From: CBFHOS01 sp965657645 | GTDB lineage: Bacteria; Pseudomonadota; Alphaproteobacteria; Puniceispirillales; Puniceispirillaceae | Direction of reading: 5' to 3' | Assembly (NCBI GenBank): GCA_965657645.1 | Contig: CBFHOS010000003.1 | Location: 1 to 64,000, forward strand | Length of the DNA: 64,000 nucleotides | In this document: positions 16,325-26,037 of the stretch, piece after piece | How the letters are laid out: every line of letters begins with the position of its first letter | Position numbering within the stretch: the stretch's first letter is position 1 | Notes under the pieces: model-generated | Seen by the model: the letters and a program-made list of their open reading frames with translations, nothing else | Told to the model about the DNA's origin: nothing | Database searches by the model: none | Made by a program: the position numbers and the translations under genes

Positions 16325-17239
16325 CTATAGCCTCTTTGATAGTTTGCCGCCGCTATGCGCCGAAACATCGTCCACAATCAGGTTGATACCAACGGTGAGC
16401 GTGGCAATCGCCAAGGCCGGGGCAATGACCGGTATTATCGACGCGCCATATTGTAGGGCACCAAGATTTTCGCGAACCATTGACCCCCAGTCAGCCTGTG
16501 GCGGCTGAACGCCGAGGCCAAGGAAGCTGAGGCTTGAGATAAACAAGATTACATAAATGAGACGCAGGCCAAAATCTGTCATCAAAGGCATCGCCGCATT
16601 GGGCCATATTTCACGGCGGATGATCCACCATCGCCCTTCACCGCGTACACGCGCCGCCTCGACGAAATCCATCACCATGATTTCTTGTCCCAATGCCCGG
16701 GACAGGCGGAAAATAACGCTGGCGTAAATCACCCCGGCGGTAACCATCAATACCGGAATAGACGAGCCAACCGCGGCCACCACAACAAGACCAAGCATGA
16801 TTGTCGGCAGGCTAAGAAAGGCGTCATTAATCCGGCTCATCACCATGTCAACGCGCGGGCTAGATACCGCCGCACCAATGCCAAGAACAACGCCGATCAG
16901 ATACGCAAGCGTGGTCGCCACAAAGGAAATGCCCATCGTGCGCCCAGCGCCATACATCATCCGCGACATCACATCCAGATCGGCAACATCAGTACCAAGC
17001 CAGGCACCAGCGCGCGGCAATTGAAATTCGCTGTAATCATCGGGGAAGGGGAGCTCGTTTTCGCCATACGGGGCTAGAGCCGGACCGAACACGGCGATAA
17101 ACACCCAGAAGGTAACAATGACGGCGCCAATCCATCCGGTAACAGATAGCCGAAATCGCGCACTAGGCGCGGCGTCAGGCAATTCGTCAAAGCTGACATT
17201 CTCGTCATAGGGGGCAACATAATGATCGTTCTGTTTCAT
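16325..17239 (-). CDS. Dipeptide-type ABC importer permease, DppC-like (leftward system)
   Basis: This 304-residue inner-membrane permease of the binding-protein-dependent class has the usual N-terminal helix (about 33-52, GWIGAVIVTFWVFIAVFGPAL) followed by a periplasmic segment with WLGTDVADLDVMSRMMYGA. Five more helices and the cytoplasmic EAA loop follow (EAARVRGEGRWWIIRREIWPN). The end SLSFLGLGVQPPQADWGSMV is diagnostic of DppC. The ATG overlaps the upstream permease stop by four bases (ATGA), and the ATPase follows after five bases, so the operon is tightly coupled. Confidence 0.94.
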   Translation of the reverse strand: MKQNDHYVAPYDENVSFDELPDAAPSARFRLSVTGWIGAVIVTFWVFIAVFGPALAPYGENELPFPDDYSEFQLPRAGAWLGTDVADLDVMSRMMYGAGRTMGISFVATTLAYLIGVVLGIGAAVSSPRVDMVMSRINDAFLSLPTIMLGLVVVAAVGSSIPVLMVTAGVIYASVIFRLSRALGQEIMVMDFVEAARVRGEGRWWIIRREIWPNAAMPLMTDFGLRLIYVILFISSLSFLGLGVQPPQADWGSMVRENLGALQYGASIIPVIAPALAIATLTVGINLIVDDVSAHSGGKLSKRL

Positions 17240-18186
17240 TTTGGGTGCCTCAAACGGGGGTTAGACGCAAAGGCCGCGATATCGGCAATCAGCATCAAAA
17301 TCACATATGTTAAACAGAAAATCATGCCGAGCCCTTGGATCAGAACAAAGTCACGCGTCTGCACGCCCTGAACAATCAAAGTTGCGAGGCCGGGATAGCC
17401 AAAATAAACCTCAACCACAATCACGCCGGTAACCAGATAAGCAAGATTAAGCGCAACCACATTCACAATAGGGCCAATGGCATTAAGCAAGGCATGGCGG
17501 AAAATAATCCGTTTGCGCGGCACACCCTTAAGGATCGCCATTTCAATATAGGGCGAGCTCATCACATTAAGCACGGCGGCGCGGCTCATCCGGATTAGCT
17601 GGGACGCAATCACAAAACATAGCGTGGTGATAGGTAGGGCAAAATGCGAGATTAATTCAAAGAACCCTTTGCCCTCGGTAGAACCAACGACAACCGCATT
17701 GCCAATATCAAGCGCAAAGACAAACAGCAGAACCAGCAAGGTAGCGGTGAAAAATTCGGGGGCGGCAACCAATGACACGGACACCAATGTCAAAATGCGG
17801 TCATACAGCGTGCCCGGATACATCGCCGCCAAAATGCCAAGCATCAAGGAAATAGGAACGCCAATCGCGGCGGTCAGGGATGACACAAACAAAGTGTTCT
17901 TATACCGGTCATCAATCAAATTGGTGATCGGCACATCACTCGATAGCGACACACCGAGATTGCCACTCAGGAAGTTAACGAGCCAATGCCAATATTGCAT
18001 GTAGTAGGGCATATCCAGACCCAGCCTAGCGCGCATCGCTGCAATGTTCTCGGCTGTTGCTGATTGACCCATCCGGATCTGTGCCGCGTCACCCGGCAGA
18101 ATTTTTGTACCAAAAAAGATAATGATGGAAACAGCCAGAACTGTAATGAGGCCGATACCAAGTCGTTTTAAAATCAAAGAAATCAT
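17236..18186 (-). CDS. Dipeptide-type ABC importer permease, DppB-like (leftward system)
   Basis: This 316-residue permease pairs with the DppC-like subunit to form the channel. The N-terminal helix (KRLGIGLITVLAVSIIIFFG) is followed by the family motif LPGDAAQIRMGQSAT and LGLDMPYYMQYWHWL. The EAA loop reads YIEMAILKGVPRKRIIFRHALLN and the last part GYPGLATLIVQGVQTRDFVLIQG is characteristic of DppB. It is separated from its solute-binding gene by a 124-bp gap containing a hairpin terminator, so read-through probably sets its lower expression. Confidence 0.94.
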   Translation of the reverse strand: MISLILKRLGIGLITVLAVSIIIFFGTKILPGDAAQIRMGQSATAENIAAMRARLGLDMPYYMQYWHWLVNFLSGNLGVSLSSDVPITNLIDDRYKNTLFVSSLTAAIGVPISLMLGILAAMYPGTLYDRILTLVSVSLVAAPEFFTATLLVLLFVFALDIGNAVVVGSTEGKGFFELISHFALPITTLCFVIASQLIRMSRAAVLNVMSSPYIEMAILKGVPRKRIIFRHALLNAIGPIVNVVALNLAYLVTGVIVVEVYFGYPGLATLIVQGVQTRDFVLIQGLGMIFCLTYVILMLIADIAAFASNPRLRHPK

Positions 18187-18273
18187 ATGAAATTCACTTC
18201 CGTTGTGAGGAATATCACTAGAATTTTGAATAGATTTAAGGGTGATGCTCTAAGGGGAAAATTTAGAGAAAAG

Positions 18274-18303
18274 TGGCCAGATCCCGTAATCAGGATCTGG
18301 CCA
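18274..18303 (-). terminator. Hairpin between solute-binding gene and permeases
   Basis: TGGCCAGATCC and GGATCTGGCCA form a perfect 11-bp stem with an 8-nt loop. On the minus strand it is followed by CTTTTC. It starts seven bases after the solute-binding gene stop, so it likely attenuates transcription into the permease genes. Confidence 0.8.
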
Positions 18304-18310
18304 TTGTTCG

Positions 18311-19942
18311 TTAGGAATCGTCACGCCACAATGTGACAGGTGACTCCGCGCCGCCGAAGTTATTCAGCGGAACTTCTGTCCGACCCTTTACATGCGATGC
18401 CGCGGCATCGACGTAATTGCGGTGGATTGGCAGAGCCATACCGTTCTCTTCGTGGATCATCATCTGAAGATCATGATACATTGACTTCCGCTTGGCCGGA
18501 TCGGTTACACCGCGAACGGCAACCAGAGTCTGGTCGAACTTGTCGTTCTTCCAGCGTGTCTCGTTCCATGCTGCATCGCCTTTAAAGGCCAGAGTCATCA
18601 TGATGTTGGCTGTTGGACGCATGTTCCAAGCCGCGACACAGATAGGCTCTTTAAGCCATACCGAGCCCCAATATCCGTCGGTGGTGACCTTCTTCACATC
18701 AAAGTTCATGCCGATCTTCTTACCTTCACGCTGCATGAACAAACACTGGTCAACCGCACCCGGGGCAACTTCCGCTGCGACGACTGGGATTGTGGTGTTA
18801 CCAATGCCTGACTTTTTGAAGTGGTAGGCGGCCTTGTCCGGATCCAGCATGCGCTGTGGGATGTCTGGGCTATGGTCAAAATAGGCCGGTGCAATCGGAT
18901 GGTCATTACCAAGCGATGCCTGACCTTTATAGACACCCTTCACCAGACGCTGGCGATCCTGCAACATCTGCATTGCGCGGTGCAAATGCATGTTTGCGGA
19001 TGAGGCAACGTCAAGACGCGGCGTGATGTTGATATAGGCACCTGATTTCAGTGACCAGATTTCCTTACCAGCAGCGTTCTCCACCTGGGCAATAGCCTTT
19101 GGCGGCAAGTTCACCATCGCATCAACATCACCAGCAAGAAACGCGTTCAAACGCGCAACCGGATCGCCGATACCATAATGCTCGATCTCGTCCAGATAAC
19201 CACCTTCGCCATAGTAATTGCCAAAGTTTGAACCAACAACGCGAACGCCGGGCTTGAATTCTTTGACCTTGTATGGACCGGTACCAACTGTTGTTGAAAA
19301 GTCAGTTTGGCCATCCTGAATGATCTTGAAGTGGAATGTACCAAGAGCAATCGGCAAGTCAGCATTTGGTGAGCTTAGAACAGCCCGTACTTCATACTGG
19401 TTAACCTTTTCCCAGCGATCTACCATGCTTACCAGAGATGATGCTTTTGACACAGAATCAGCGCCCATATGGCGGTTCATTGTGTAAATAACATCGTCAG
19501 CAGTCAGGGTCTTGCCATCGTGGAATTCAACGCCCTTGCGGATTTTGAACGTCCATACAGTAGCATCAGCGTTTGATAGAACCTCTTCTGCCAGCTCAGG
19601 CTCATAGCCAAGGTCAGCGGTCAGGCGGGTAAGTGAGCCATAAAACATACGACCGCGGAAATAGTCAGCCGCAGATGTGAAAAGTGCCGGATCAAGCGTA
19701 TCATTTGGACCATGCTGGTCGGCCGCCATAACCAAACGACCGCCACGCTTTGGCGTTGCCGCCCAAGCCGCGCTCAAGCCGCCGAAAAGTGTGCCAGATG
19801 CCGCAGCGGTAGCGCCGGCACCCATCATGATTTGGGTAAAGGCACGGCGGCTAATGCCACCTTTGACTAGGCCAAGTAGCTTTTCCCGATCGGAAACAGA
19901 AAGTGACTCAAAAATGGGGTCAGTGTTTTTTATGTCGGACAT
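18311..19942 (-). CDS. Periplasmic solute-binding protein, family 5, Tat-type signal (leftward system)
   Basis: The ATG at 19942 follows GAGGGAG and gives 543 residues. The long leader has a twin-arginine motif (SRRAFTQ, residues 31-37), a hydrophobic stretch and the cleavage region AAWAATPKRGG, so Tat export of a folded protein is likely. The mature part is a type II SBP_bac_5 binder: LVMAADQHGPNDTLDPALFT, VWTFKIRKGVEFHDGKTLTADDV, GTGPYKVKEF and the C-terminal WNETRWKNDKFDQTL. It diverges from a paralogous binder at 20345. The ligand is not predictable; peptides, opines or taurine-like amines are all served by this family. Confidence 0.93.
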   Translation of the reverse strand: MSDIKNTDPIFESLSVSDREKLLGLVKGGISRRAFTQIMMGAGATAAASGTLFGGLSAAWAATPKRGGRLVMAADQHGPNDTLDPALFTSAADYFRGRMFYGSLTRLTADLGYEPELAEEVLSNADATVWTFKIRKGVEFHDGKTLTADDVIYTMNRHMGADSVSKASSLVSMVDRWEKVNQYEVRAVLSSPNADLPIALGTFHFKIIQDGQTDFSTTVGTGPYKVKEFKPGVRVVGSNFGNYYGEGGYLDEIEHYGIGDPVARLNAFLAGDVDAMVNLPPKAIAQVENAAGKEIWSLKSGAYINITPRLDVASSANMHLHRAMQMLQDRQRLVKGVYKGQASLGNDHPIAPAYFDHSPDIPQRMLDPDKAAYHFKKSGIGNTTIPVVAAEVAPGAVDQCLFMQREGKKIGMNFDVKKVTTDGYWGSVWLKEPICVAAWNMRPTANIMMTLAFKGDAAWNETRWKNDKFDQTLVAVRGVTDPAKRKSMYHDLQMMIHEENGMALPIHRNYVDAAASHVKGRTEVPLNNFGGAESPVTLWRDDS

Positions 19943-20344
19943 GATTTCTCCCTCAAGTTTTGTTGCGTTTTTACACTCTAAAAATTGAATGCTCTTTATA
20001 ATTACCCAAAACGCTAACACAATCGGGCGAAGGCTGGCTAGGTTAGATTTGAATAGTTTTTCTAAGCGATCAAAAGGTTTGGAGAAAGTTAGTGCTAATT
20101 AAACGACCAATAATATTTGATCAAATAAAGTAACAATCGACAATGTAAGCCTGTCAGCGATAGCCCATGTAGGAAAACTGGCAATAGAGATCGCGGAATC
20201 CGTTTTGTTTGAGATTTTCTCATTTTTTGCTTTCCTATTTAAGCAAATTTTTGCCAAGGTATTAGTCGCAGTTTTGGAATTACTGAAACTTACATACTCG
20301 CAGCTGATGGTAACAATCAGAGGGTTTAATGAGGAGGAACCACT
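19943..20344. promoter_or_regulatory. Divergent promoter region of two solute-binding genes
   Basis: This 402-bp A+T-rich gap separates two solute-binding genes transcribed away from each other, so it must contain both promoters. GAGGGAG (minus strand) and GAGGAGG (plus strand, about 20332-20338) are the ribosome-binding sites. A short TGAGATTTTCTCA hairpin lies near 20211. I see no long shared palindrome and no gene in it. Confidence 0.6.
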
Positions 20345-21892
20345 ATGACGAACAAATTTTCACGCCGTAATGCGCTAAAGACTGGTGCCGCGGTTGGCGT
20401 TTTAGCCACCATGGGCACCCCAGCGCTCGCCGCCCCAAAGCGTGGCGGTATTTTGCGGTTGGGCCTAAAGGGCGCCAATACTTCTGATACATGGGATGGC
20501 CGTACGCATTCGGACAATTACATGATCAATATGGCGCATGGTTGTGTTTTTGAATGTCTAACCGAAGTATTGTCGAACGGTGAATTGTCTGGCGAGCTTG
20601 CGCTTAACTGGGAAGCATCAGCCGATGCGAAAACCTGGGTGTTTAACCTGCGCAAAGGCGTCAAATTCCACAATGGCAAAGCATTCGGCGCAGATGACGT
20701 GATCGCGTCTTTGCAGATTCACGTTGCTGAAGGTGCTAAATCTGCGGCTAAGCCAATTGTGTCGGCTATCACTGATATGAAAAAGCTTGGTGATCACCAA
20801 ATCCAGTTCACTCTGGCTTCTGGAAACGCTGACTTCCCTTATCTGCTATCGGATTATCACATCCTGATGTATCCAGCCGGCATGATCGACGAAGCCATTG
20901 CCAAGGGTATCGGTACAGGGCCTTATAGCGTCGTGTCATTCGATCCGGGTGTTCGCACCGTGGTAAAGCGTGTTGACGATCACCATTTGGCTGATGTTGG
21001 CGGCTTTTTCGATGGTGTTGAGGCCATTGCGATTTCTGATGATTCGGCCCGTACAAACGCGTTGATGTCTGGTCAGGTTGACGCAATCAATAGCCTCAGC
21101 AAGCCGACAATCCCACTAATCAAAGCCAACCCGATGGTTAGCATTTCAGAAGTGACTGGAAACCAGCATTACACATTCCCAATGCTGACTGCCCTATCAC
21201 CATTTGATAATGCGCATGTCCGGCAGGCGTTGAAATGGGGCGTTAACCGTCAGGAGATGGTTGATAAGGTGCTTCTTGGCCATGGTGCGGTTGCGAATGA
21301 CCACCCGATTGGTCCGGCTAACCAGTATTTTGCGGCAGACCTGCCACAGACTGAATATGATGCAGATAAAGCTAAGTATCACCTGAAGCAGGCTGGACTT
21401 ACCTCTATTGATATTGATCTGTCTGCATCAAACGCTGCCTTTAATGGTGCGGTTGATGCGGCCCTTTTGTATCAGAACTCGTCAAAGGCCGCTGGCATCA
21501 ACATCAATGTGGTGCAAGAGCCTGCTGACGGTTACTGGTCAAATGTGTGGCTGAAAAAGCCATGGTGTGCCTGTTACTGGTCAGGCCGTGCAACTGAGGA
21601 TTGGATGTTCTCAACTAGCTATGAAAGTGGTGTTCCTTGGAATGACACTGGATGGGAAAATGCACGCTTCCAGAGCTTGCTACTACAAGGACGCGCAGAG
21701 CTTGATAGCAACAAGCGTCGTGAAATCTATCGTGAGATGCAGGCAATCTGCTCAAACGATGGCGGCACTGTTGTTCCAATGTATGCAAACTATGTGGATG
21801 CATATTCGAACAAGCTAGCGCATGGCCCTGATGTTGGAAATCTATGGATGCTTGATAATTCACGGATCTCCAAGCGTTGGTGGTTCGCCTAA
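20345..21892 (+). CDS. Periplasmic solute-binding protein, family 5, Tat-type signal (rightward system)
   Basis: This 515-residue paralogue of the leftward binder has a short Tat-like leader (FSRRNALKTGAAVGVLATMG) ending in ALAAPKRGGILRL. SBP_bac_5 features include WVFNLRKGVKFHNGKAFGADDV, GTGPYSVVSFDPG and WNDTGWENARFQSLLL. A GAGGAGG site precedes the ATG. The C-terminal regions of the two binders align readily by eye (VWLKxP, W-N-x-T-x-W, NYVDA), which indicates duplication and divergence. The ligand is unknown. Its operon continues with desaturase and isomerase genes, which suggests the import of a compound that these enzymes process. Confidence 0.93.
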   Translation: MTNKFSRRNALKTGAAVGVLATMGTPALAAPKRGGILRLGLKGANTSDTWDGRTHSDNYMINMAHGCVFECLTEVLSNGELSGELALNWEASADAKTWVFNLRKGVKFHNGKAFGADDVIASLQIHVAEGAKSAAKPIVSAITDMKKLGDHQIQFTLASGNADFPYLLSDYHILMYPAGMIDEAIAKGIGTGPYSVVSFDPGVRTVVKRVDDHHLADVGGFFDGVEAIAISDDSARTNALMSGQVDAINSLSKPTIPLIKANPMVSISEVTGNQHYTFPMLTALSPFDNAHVRQALKWGVNRQEMVDKVLLGHGAVANDHPIGPANQYFAADLPQTEYDADKAKYHLKQAGLTSIDIDLSASNAAFNGAVDAALLYQNSSKAAGININVVQEPADGYWSNVWLKKPWCACYWSGRATEDWMFSTSYESGVPWNDTGWENARFQSLLLQGRAELDSNKRREIYREMQAICSNDGGTVVPMYANYVDAYSNKLAHGPDVGNLWMLDNSRISKRWWFA

Positions 21893-21911
21893 GATCGAAC
21901 GGCAATGTGGT

Positions 21912-21931
21912 GCGGGCGCTTCGGCGCCCGC
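21912..21931 (+). terminator. Terminator after the rightward solute-binding gene
   Basis: GCGGGCGC, TTCG and GCGCCCGC form a perfect 8-bp GC stem with a tetraloop, followed by CCTTATTTT. As in the leftward operon, a terminator sits between binder and permease genes. Confidence 0.85.
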
Positions 21932-22142
21932 CCTTATTTTCCCGCCCTTATTTCATAATACATTCTTCCTGAAGACTGGTGATGAAACACAAGGTTTTGA
22001 TTTCAAGGTGTAGTAAGGCCGTCCCGGCCGCTCTAGCTGTCGATGGTGTCAATTTTGGGCCGCAGCCAGTATTCCCATAGAGCCGAAAATTCAAACTATT
22101 CAGTTCAAGGATCATTAAAAGCAATTATCAAGGGGTAACTAA

Positions 22143-23141
22143 GTGCCTACAATTCTTGCGATTATTCTAAAACGGCTTGGCCTAGGTCTATTGACCATGC
22201 TGATGGTCTCAATAATCATTTTTATTGCTGTTAACAGCCTTCCCGGTGATTTTGCACAGGCCATTTTGGGCCAAGGGGCAACGCCAGAGGCGGTGACGGC
22301 CATTCGTCAGGATCTTGGCCTCGATCGACCATTGCTAACCCGTTATTTCGAGTGGCTCGGTGGGGCATTGCAAGGTGATTTTGGCAATAGCTTTGCCCAA
22401 GCCAATTTCGGCAGTTTTGCCGGTGAGTCGGCAACCGCCAATTTCGGCAGTGTTGCCCAGCAATTGGCACCGCGCTTTTCAAATACGATTTTTCTAGCTG
22501 GTGTGACCGCGACAATCGCGGTTCCGGTATCATTGGTGATCGGTATTTTGGCGGCGCTTTACCGCTATTCAATGTTTGACCGCATTGCCAATGTTAGCAC
22601 GCTGACATCAATCTCCAGCCCGGAGTTCTTTGTCGCTTACATTCTGATCCTTGTGCTAGCGGTGCTTAACCCTGTATTGCCGTCATTGTCGAACATCTAT
22701 GACGGGATGAGCTTTGCCGAGAGGTTGGAAAAGACCTTGTTGCCAGCGATGACGCTAACGCTGGTGGTGACGGCGCACATGATGCGGATGACACGGGCCG
22801 CGATTATCAATCTGCTGGCCTCACCCTATATCGAGATGGCCCGCCTAAAGGGTCTTAGCCCATTCCGGGTGATTGTGTTTCATGCCTTTCCTAATGCCCT
22901 AGCGCCGGTGATCAATGTGGTGGCGCTGAATTTGGCGTATTTGATTACCGGTGTTGTCGTGGTTGAGGTGGTGTTTGTCTATCCGGGCATCGGCCAGCTA
23001 TTTGTTGATAGTGTGAAAATCCGCGATATTCCGGTTGTTCAGGCCTGCTGTTTGCTCTTCGCCGCCGCTTATATTCTGCTCAATCTGCTAGCAGATATTA
23101 TGGCAATTCTCTCTAATCCGCGTTTGCGGTTGCAGAAATAG
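22143..23141 (+). CDS. Dipeptide-type ABC importer permease, DppB-like (rightward system)
   Basis: The GTG start at 22143 is supported by AAGGGG eight bases upstream. The 332 residues have the DppB pattern: an N-terminal helix (ILKRLGLGLLTMLMVSIIIFI), LPGDFAQAILGQGATPEA, the EAA loop YIEMARLKGLSPFRVIVFHA and the end YPGIGQLFVDSVKIRDIPVVQ. Relative to the leftward DppB there is an insertion of about 20 residues near 80-100 (NSFAQANFGSFAGESATANF) containing a repeated NFGS motif in the periplasmic loop. The partner DppC follows after 12 bases. Confidence 0.93.
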   Translation: MPTILAIILKRLGLGLLTMLMVSIIIFIAVNSLPGDFAQAILGQGATPEAVTAIRQDLGLDRPLLTRYFEWLGGALQGDFGNSFAQANFGSFAGESATANFGSVAQQLAPRFSNTIFLAGVTATIAVPVSLVIGILAALYRYSMFDRIANVSTLTSISSPEFFVAYILILVLAVLNPVLPSLSNIYDGMSFAERLEKTLLPAMTLTLVVTAHMMRMTRAAIINLLASPYIEMARLKGLSPFRVIVFHAFPNALAPVINVVALNLAYLITGVVVVEVVFVYPGIGQLFVDSVKIRDIPVVQACCLLFAAAYILLNLLADIMAILSNPRLRLQK

Positions 23142-23153
23142 GAGGGCGATAGA

Positions 23154-24326
23154 ATGGACAATATTCTGTTGATCTGGATTGCTGGCATTGTCATCGCGAC
23201 CTTTGGTTTGCGGCATGTCGGCCAGTATCTGCCGCATCCTCGCGCACAGTTGTTTTTCAAACGGTTGAGCTATTTTGGGTCATTTGGTTATGTGATATTC
23301 GCGCTCTTATGTGTGTGGATGATCGATCTCTATTTCTTCAAAAAAGTGATCTTCTTTGTGTGGGCGGTCCATGGCGTTATTGCCCTTGTGATTGCCGGCT
23401 ATGCCTTTCGGGTTTTGGGACGGCTTGTTGGCACAGAGGCCAGCAAGAAACTATTCCGGCAAATGCCGGTGACTGCGGCTCTTGGTATTCTGGTGATTAT
23501 TATTTACGCGGTTCTGGCCATTTTTGCTGAGGCGCTCGCACCTTATGGACAGGCCGATATTTTTGCCAAGGTGAATGTGTTGCCGGGCGGTGATCCGGCG
23601 CTGGGTGGTGATCCGGCGCATCTATTTGGCACTGACCAGATTGGCCGCGATTTGCTCTCAAGGCTGATTTTTGGGGCGCAGAATACTGTTGGTATTGCCT
23701 TTATCACAACTTGTCTGGCGTTCTTGATCGGGATCTTTTTTGGCTTTCTGGCGGCGGCGATTGGCGGTTGGTTCGACCAATTGATTTCGCGCATCGTCGA
23801 TATGATGATGTCGATCCCCCAGCTGATTTTTGCACTGTTGCTCATGACAATTGCGGCGGCATGGGCGGGGTCCGAACAATGGTTATTGACGGTCTATATG
23901 ATTGTCATTATCGCGGTACTGGACTCGACCAGAGTGTTTCGCCTGTCGCGCGCGGTTGGGATGAATATTGTTGTGATGGACTTTTTTGAGGCGGCCAAGC
24001 TGCGCGGTGAAAAGCTATCCTATCTGGTGTTTTTTGAGATTATGCCGAACGCCATTGCGCCATTGCTGGCGGAATTTGGCCTTCGTTTCTGCTTTGTGTT
24101 CTTGACCATCGCGTCATTGTCATTCCTTGGTGTTGGCATTCAGCCACCATTGGCCGATTGGGGAACAATGGTTCGTGACCTTGCGCAATTCATCAATTTT
24201 GCCGCCTTTAGCCCGCTTACCGCGGCACTGCCTCTAATGGCGGCGGGGGCTATCGCGCTATTAACAGTGGCAGTCAATTTCGTTGTCGACTGGCTGTTAC
24301 AACGCGCCTCAGGGCTAAAGGAGTAG
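23154..24326 (+). CDS. DppC-like permease with extra N-terminal membrane helices (rightward system)
   Basis: At 390 residues this permease is about 90 longer than its leftward counterpart. The additional N terminus carries about three hydrophobic segments (residues 3-18, 40-58 and 62-88, for example IFFVWAVHGVIALVIAGYAF) before the normal DppC start VTAALGILVIIIYAVLAIF. The usual features follow: LFGTDQIGRDLLSRLIFGA, the EAA loop EAAKLRGEKLSYLVFFEIMPN, and SLSFLGVGIQPPLADWGTMV. The start has AGGAGGG upstream. The extension could mediate a partner interaction; this is speculative. Confidence 0.92.
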   Translation: MDNILLIWIAGIVIATFGLRHVGQYLPHPRAQLFFKRLSYFGSFGYVIFALLCVWMIDLYFFKKVIFFVWAVHGVIALVIAGYAFRVLGRLVGTEASKKLFRQMPVTAALGILVIIIYAVLAIFAEALAPYGQADIFAKVNVLPGGDPALGGDPAHLFGTDQIGRDLLSRLIFGAQNTVGIAFITTCLAFLIGIFFGFLAAAIGGWFDQLISRIVDMMMSIPQLIFALLLMTIAAAWAGSEQWLLTVYMIVIIAVLDSTRVFRLSRAVGMNIVVMDFFEAAKLRGEKLSYLVFFEIMPNAIAPLLAEFGLRFCFVFLTIASLSFLGVGIQPPLADWGTMVRDLAQFINFAAFSPLTAALPLMAAGAIALLTVAVNFVVDWLLQRASGLKE

Positions 24327-24331
24327 TGGCT

Positions 24332-25987
24332 ATGAGTGATGAGTCTCTATTGTTAAAAATCCGCAATCTTGAAATAGACGGCATTACTGATGAACGGCGG
24401 GTGCGCATTATCAATGACGTGTCGCTCGATCTTCACCGCGGACAGGTGCTGGGTCTGATTGGCGAATCTGGCGCTGGCAAATCGACGCTTGGACTGGCGG
24501 GCATGGGCTTTACGCGTGATGGCTGTGAGATTGTTGGCGGGTCGGTGATGTTTGATGGCATTGATCTGATCAATTCATCGCCGCAGGTAAAACGTGGTGT
24601 TTTGGGCAAGCGCATTGCCTATGTCGCGCAATCGGCCGCCGCTAGCTTTAACCCCTCGCACCGGATTGTTAGCCAGCATACCGAGGCGCCGATGTTCCAT
24701 AATGTGTCGAGCCGGGCTTCATCGGCGGAGGATGCCGTCGAGCTATACCGCCGTCTGCGCTTGCCAGAGCCGGAGACCATCGGGTTTCGGTATCCGCATC
24801 AGGTGTCGGGTGGCCAATTGCAACGCGCAATGACGGCGATGGCAATGTCATGCCGGCCTGATCTAATTATCTTTGACGAACCAACAACCGCGCTGGATGT
24901 GACCACCCAGATCGAAGTATTGGCGGCCATTCGAGATATTGTTGAACAGTTCAACACCGCCGCCATTTACATTACCCATGACCTCGCGGTTGTGGCGCAA
25001 ATGGCGGACCGGATCAAAGTTCTGTTGCGCGGTGATGAGGTCGAAGAGGCCGATACCGAGCGTATGCTAAAGGCACCGCGTGAGGAATACACCAAATCAC
25101 TCTGGGCGGTGCGCAGTTTTGAGCGTAAGCAAAAGCCGCTGGCAAAAGCCAATGCAACGCCGGTGGTATCAATCAAAAATGTAACGGCGGCCTATGACGA
25201 AACGCCGGTGCTTCGTGATGTGAGTTTTGACATTCACCAAGGCCGGACGGTGGCTGTTGTGGGCGAGTCTGGGTCTGGTAAATCAACAACCGCGCGCTGT
25301 ATTACCGGCTTGCTGGCACCGCTATCGGGCTCGATTGAATTTGACGGTGCGGTGTTGCCGCCATCCTATCAACAGCGCGATGCGAACCAGCTTAAGAACA
25401 TCCAGATGATTTACCAAATGGCCGATACCGCGCTTAATCCGCGCAAACGGATTGGCGAGATTATTGGTCGGCCGGTGGAATTTTTCATGGGCCTCAAGGG
25501 TGATGATAAACGGCGCCGGGTTGAACAATTGCTGGAACAGATTGAAATGGATCCAGCGGAATATATTGACCGTCTTCCGTCTGAATTATCGGGTGGCCAA
25601 AAACAGCGAATAGGCATTGCCCGGGCACTCGCCGCAGAGCCGAAATTTATCATCTGCGACGAAGTGACATCGGCGCTGGACCAGTTGGTGGCCGAAGGAA
25701 TTTTGCGTTTGCTCACCAAATTGCAGGACGAAATGAACCTGTCTTACATGCTGATAACGCATGATTTATCGACAGTGAAAGCGATCGCGGATGAAGTTGT
25801 GGTAATGAAGGATGGGGCGATAGTTGAAGTCGGCCCGAAGAACAGCATGTTCAAGCCACCGCATCATGCCTATACCGATTTGCTGCTTAGTTCGGTGCCG
25901 GAGATGGATCCGAAATGGCTTGATCGGCTGTTGGACAAGCGCGGCGCGGATAATATTGGCGACGCCGCCGTTGCAAAAATGAAATAA
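24332..25987 (+). CDS. Dipeptide-type ABC importer, fused double ATPase (rightward system)
   Basis: This 551-residue fusion has two nucleotide-binding domains: GESGAGKST, VSGGQLQR and LIIFDEPTTALD in the first; GESGSGKST, LSGGQKQR and FIICDEVTSALD in the second. The ATG at 24332 is preferred to the GTG at 24326 because the AAAGGAG site lies eight bases before it. Unlike the leftward homologue, it ends soon after LLSSVPEMDPKWLDRLLDK and lacks the Cys-rich oligopeptide-importer tail. It overlaps closely with the permease gene and is followed by the desaturase gene after 50 bp. Confidence 0.93.
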   Translation: MSDESLLLKIRNLEIDGITDERRVRIINDVSLDLHRGQVLGLIGESGAGKSTLGLAGMGFTRDGCEIVGGSVMFDGIDLINSSPQVKRGVLGKRIAYVAQSAAASFNPSHRIVSQHTEAPMFHNVSSRASSAEDAVELYRRLRLPEPETIGFRYPHQVSGGQLQRAMTAMAMSCRPDLIIFDEPTTALDVTTQIEVLAAIRDIVEQFNTAAIYITHDLAVVAQMADRIKVLLRGDEVEEADTERMLKAPREEYTKSLWAVRSFERKQKPLAKANATPVVSIKNVTAAYDETPVLRDVSFDIHQGRTVAVVGESGSGKSTTARCITGLLAPLSGSIEFDGAVLPPSYQQRDANQLKNIQMIYQMADTALNPRKRIGEIIGRPVEFFMGLKGDDKRRRVEQLLEQIEMDPAEYIDRLPSELSGGQKQRIGIARALAAEPKFIICDEVTSALDQLVAEGILRLLTKLQDEMNLSYMLITHDLSTVKAIADEVVVMKDGAIVEVGPKNSMFKPPHHAYTDLLLSSVPEMDPKWLDRLLDKRGADNIGDAAVAKMK

Positions 25988-26037
25988 ATGGCCGAACATC
26001 AGTGAGTACTGAGATAATCGGCGAATGAGGTTTGGTG

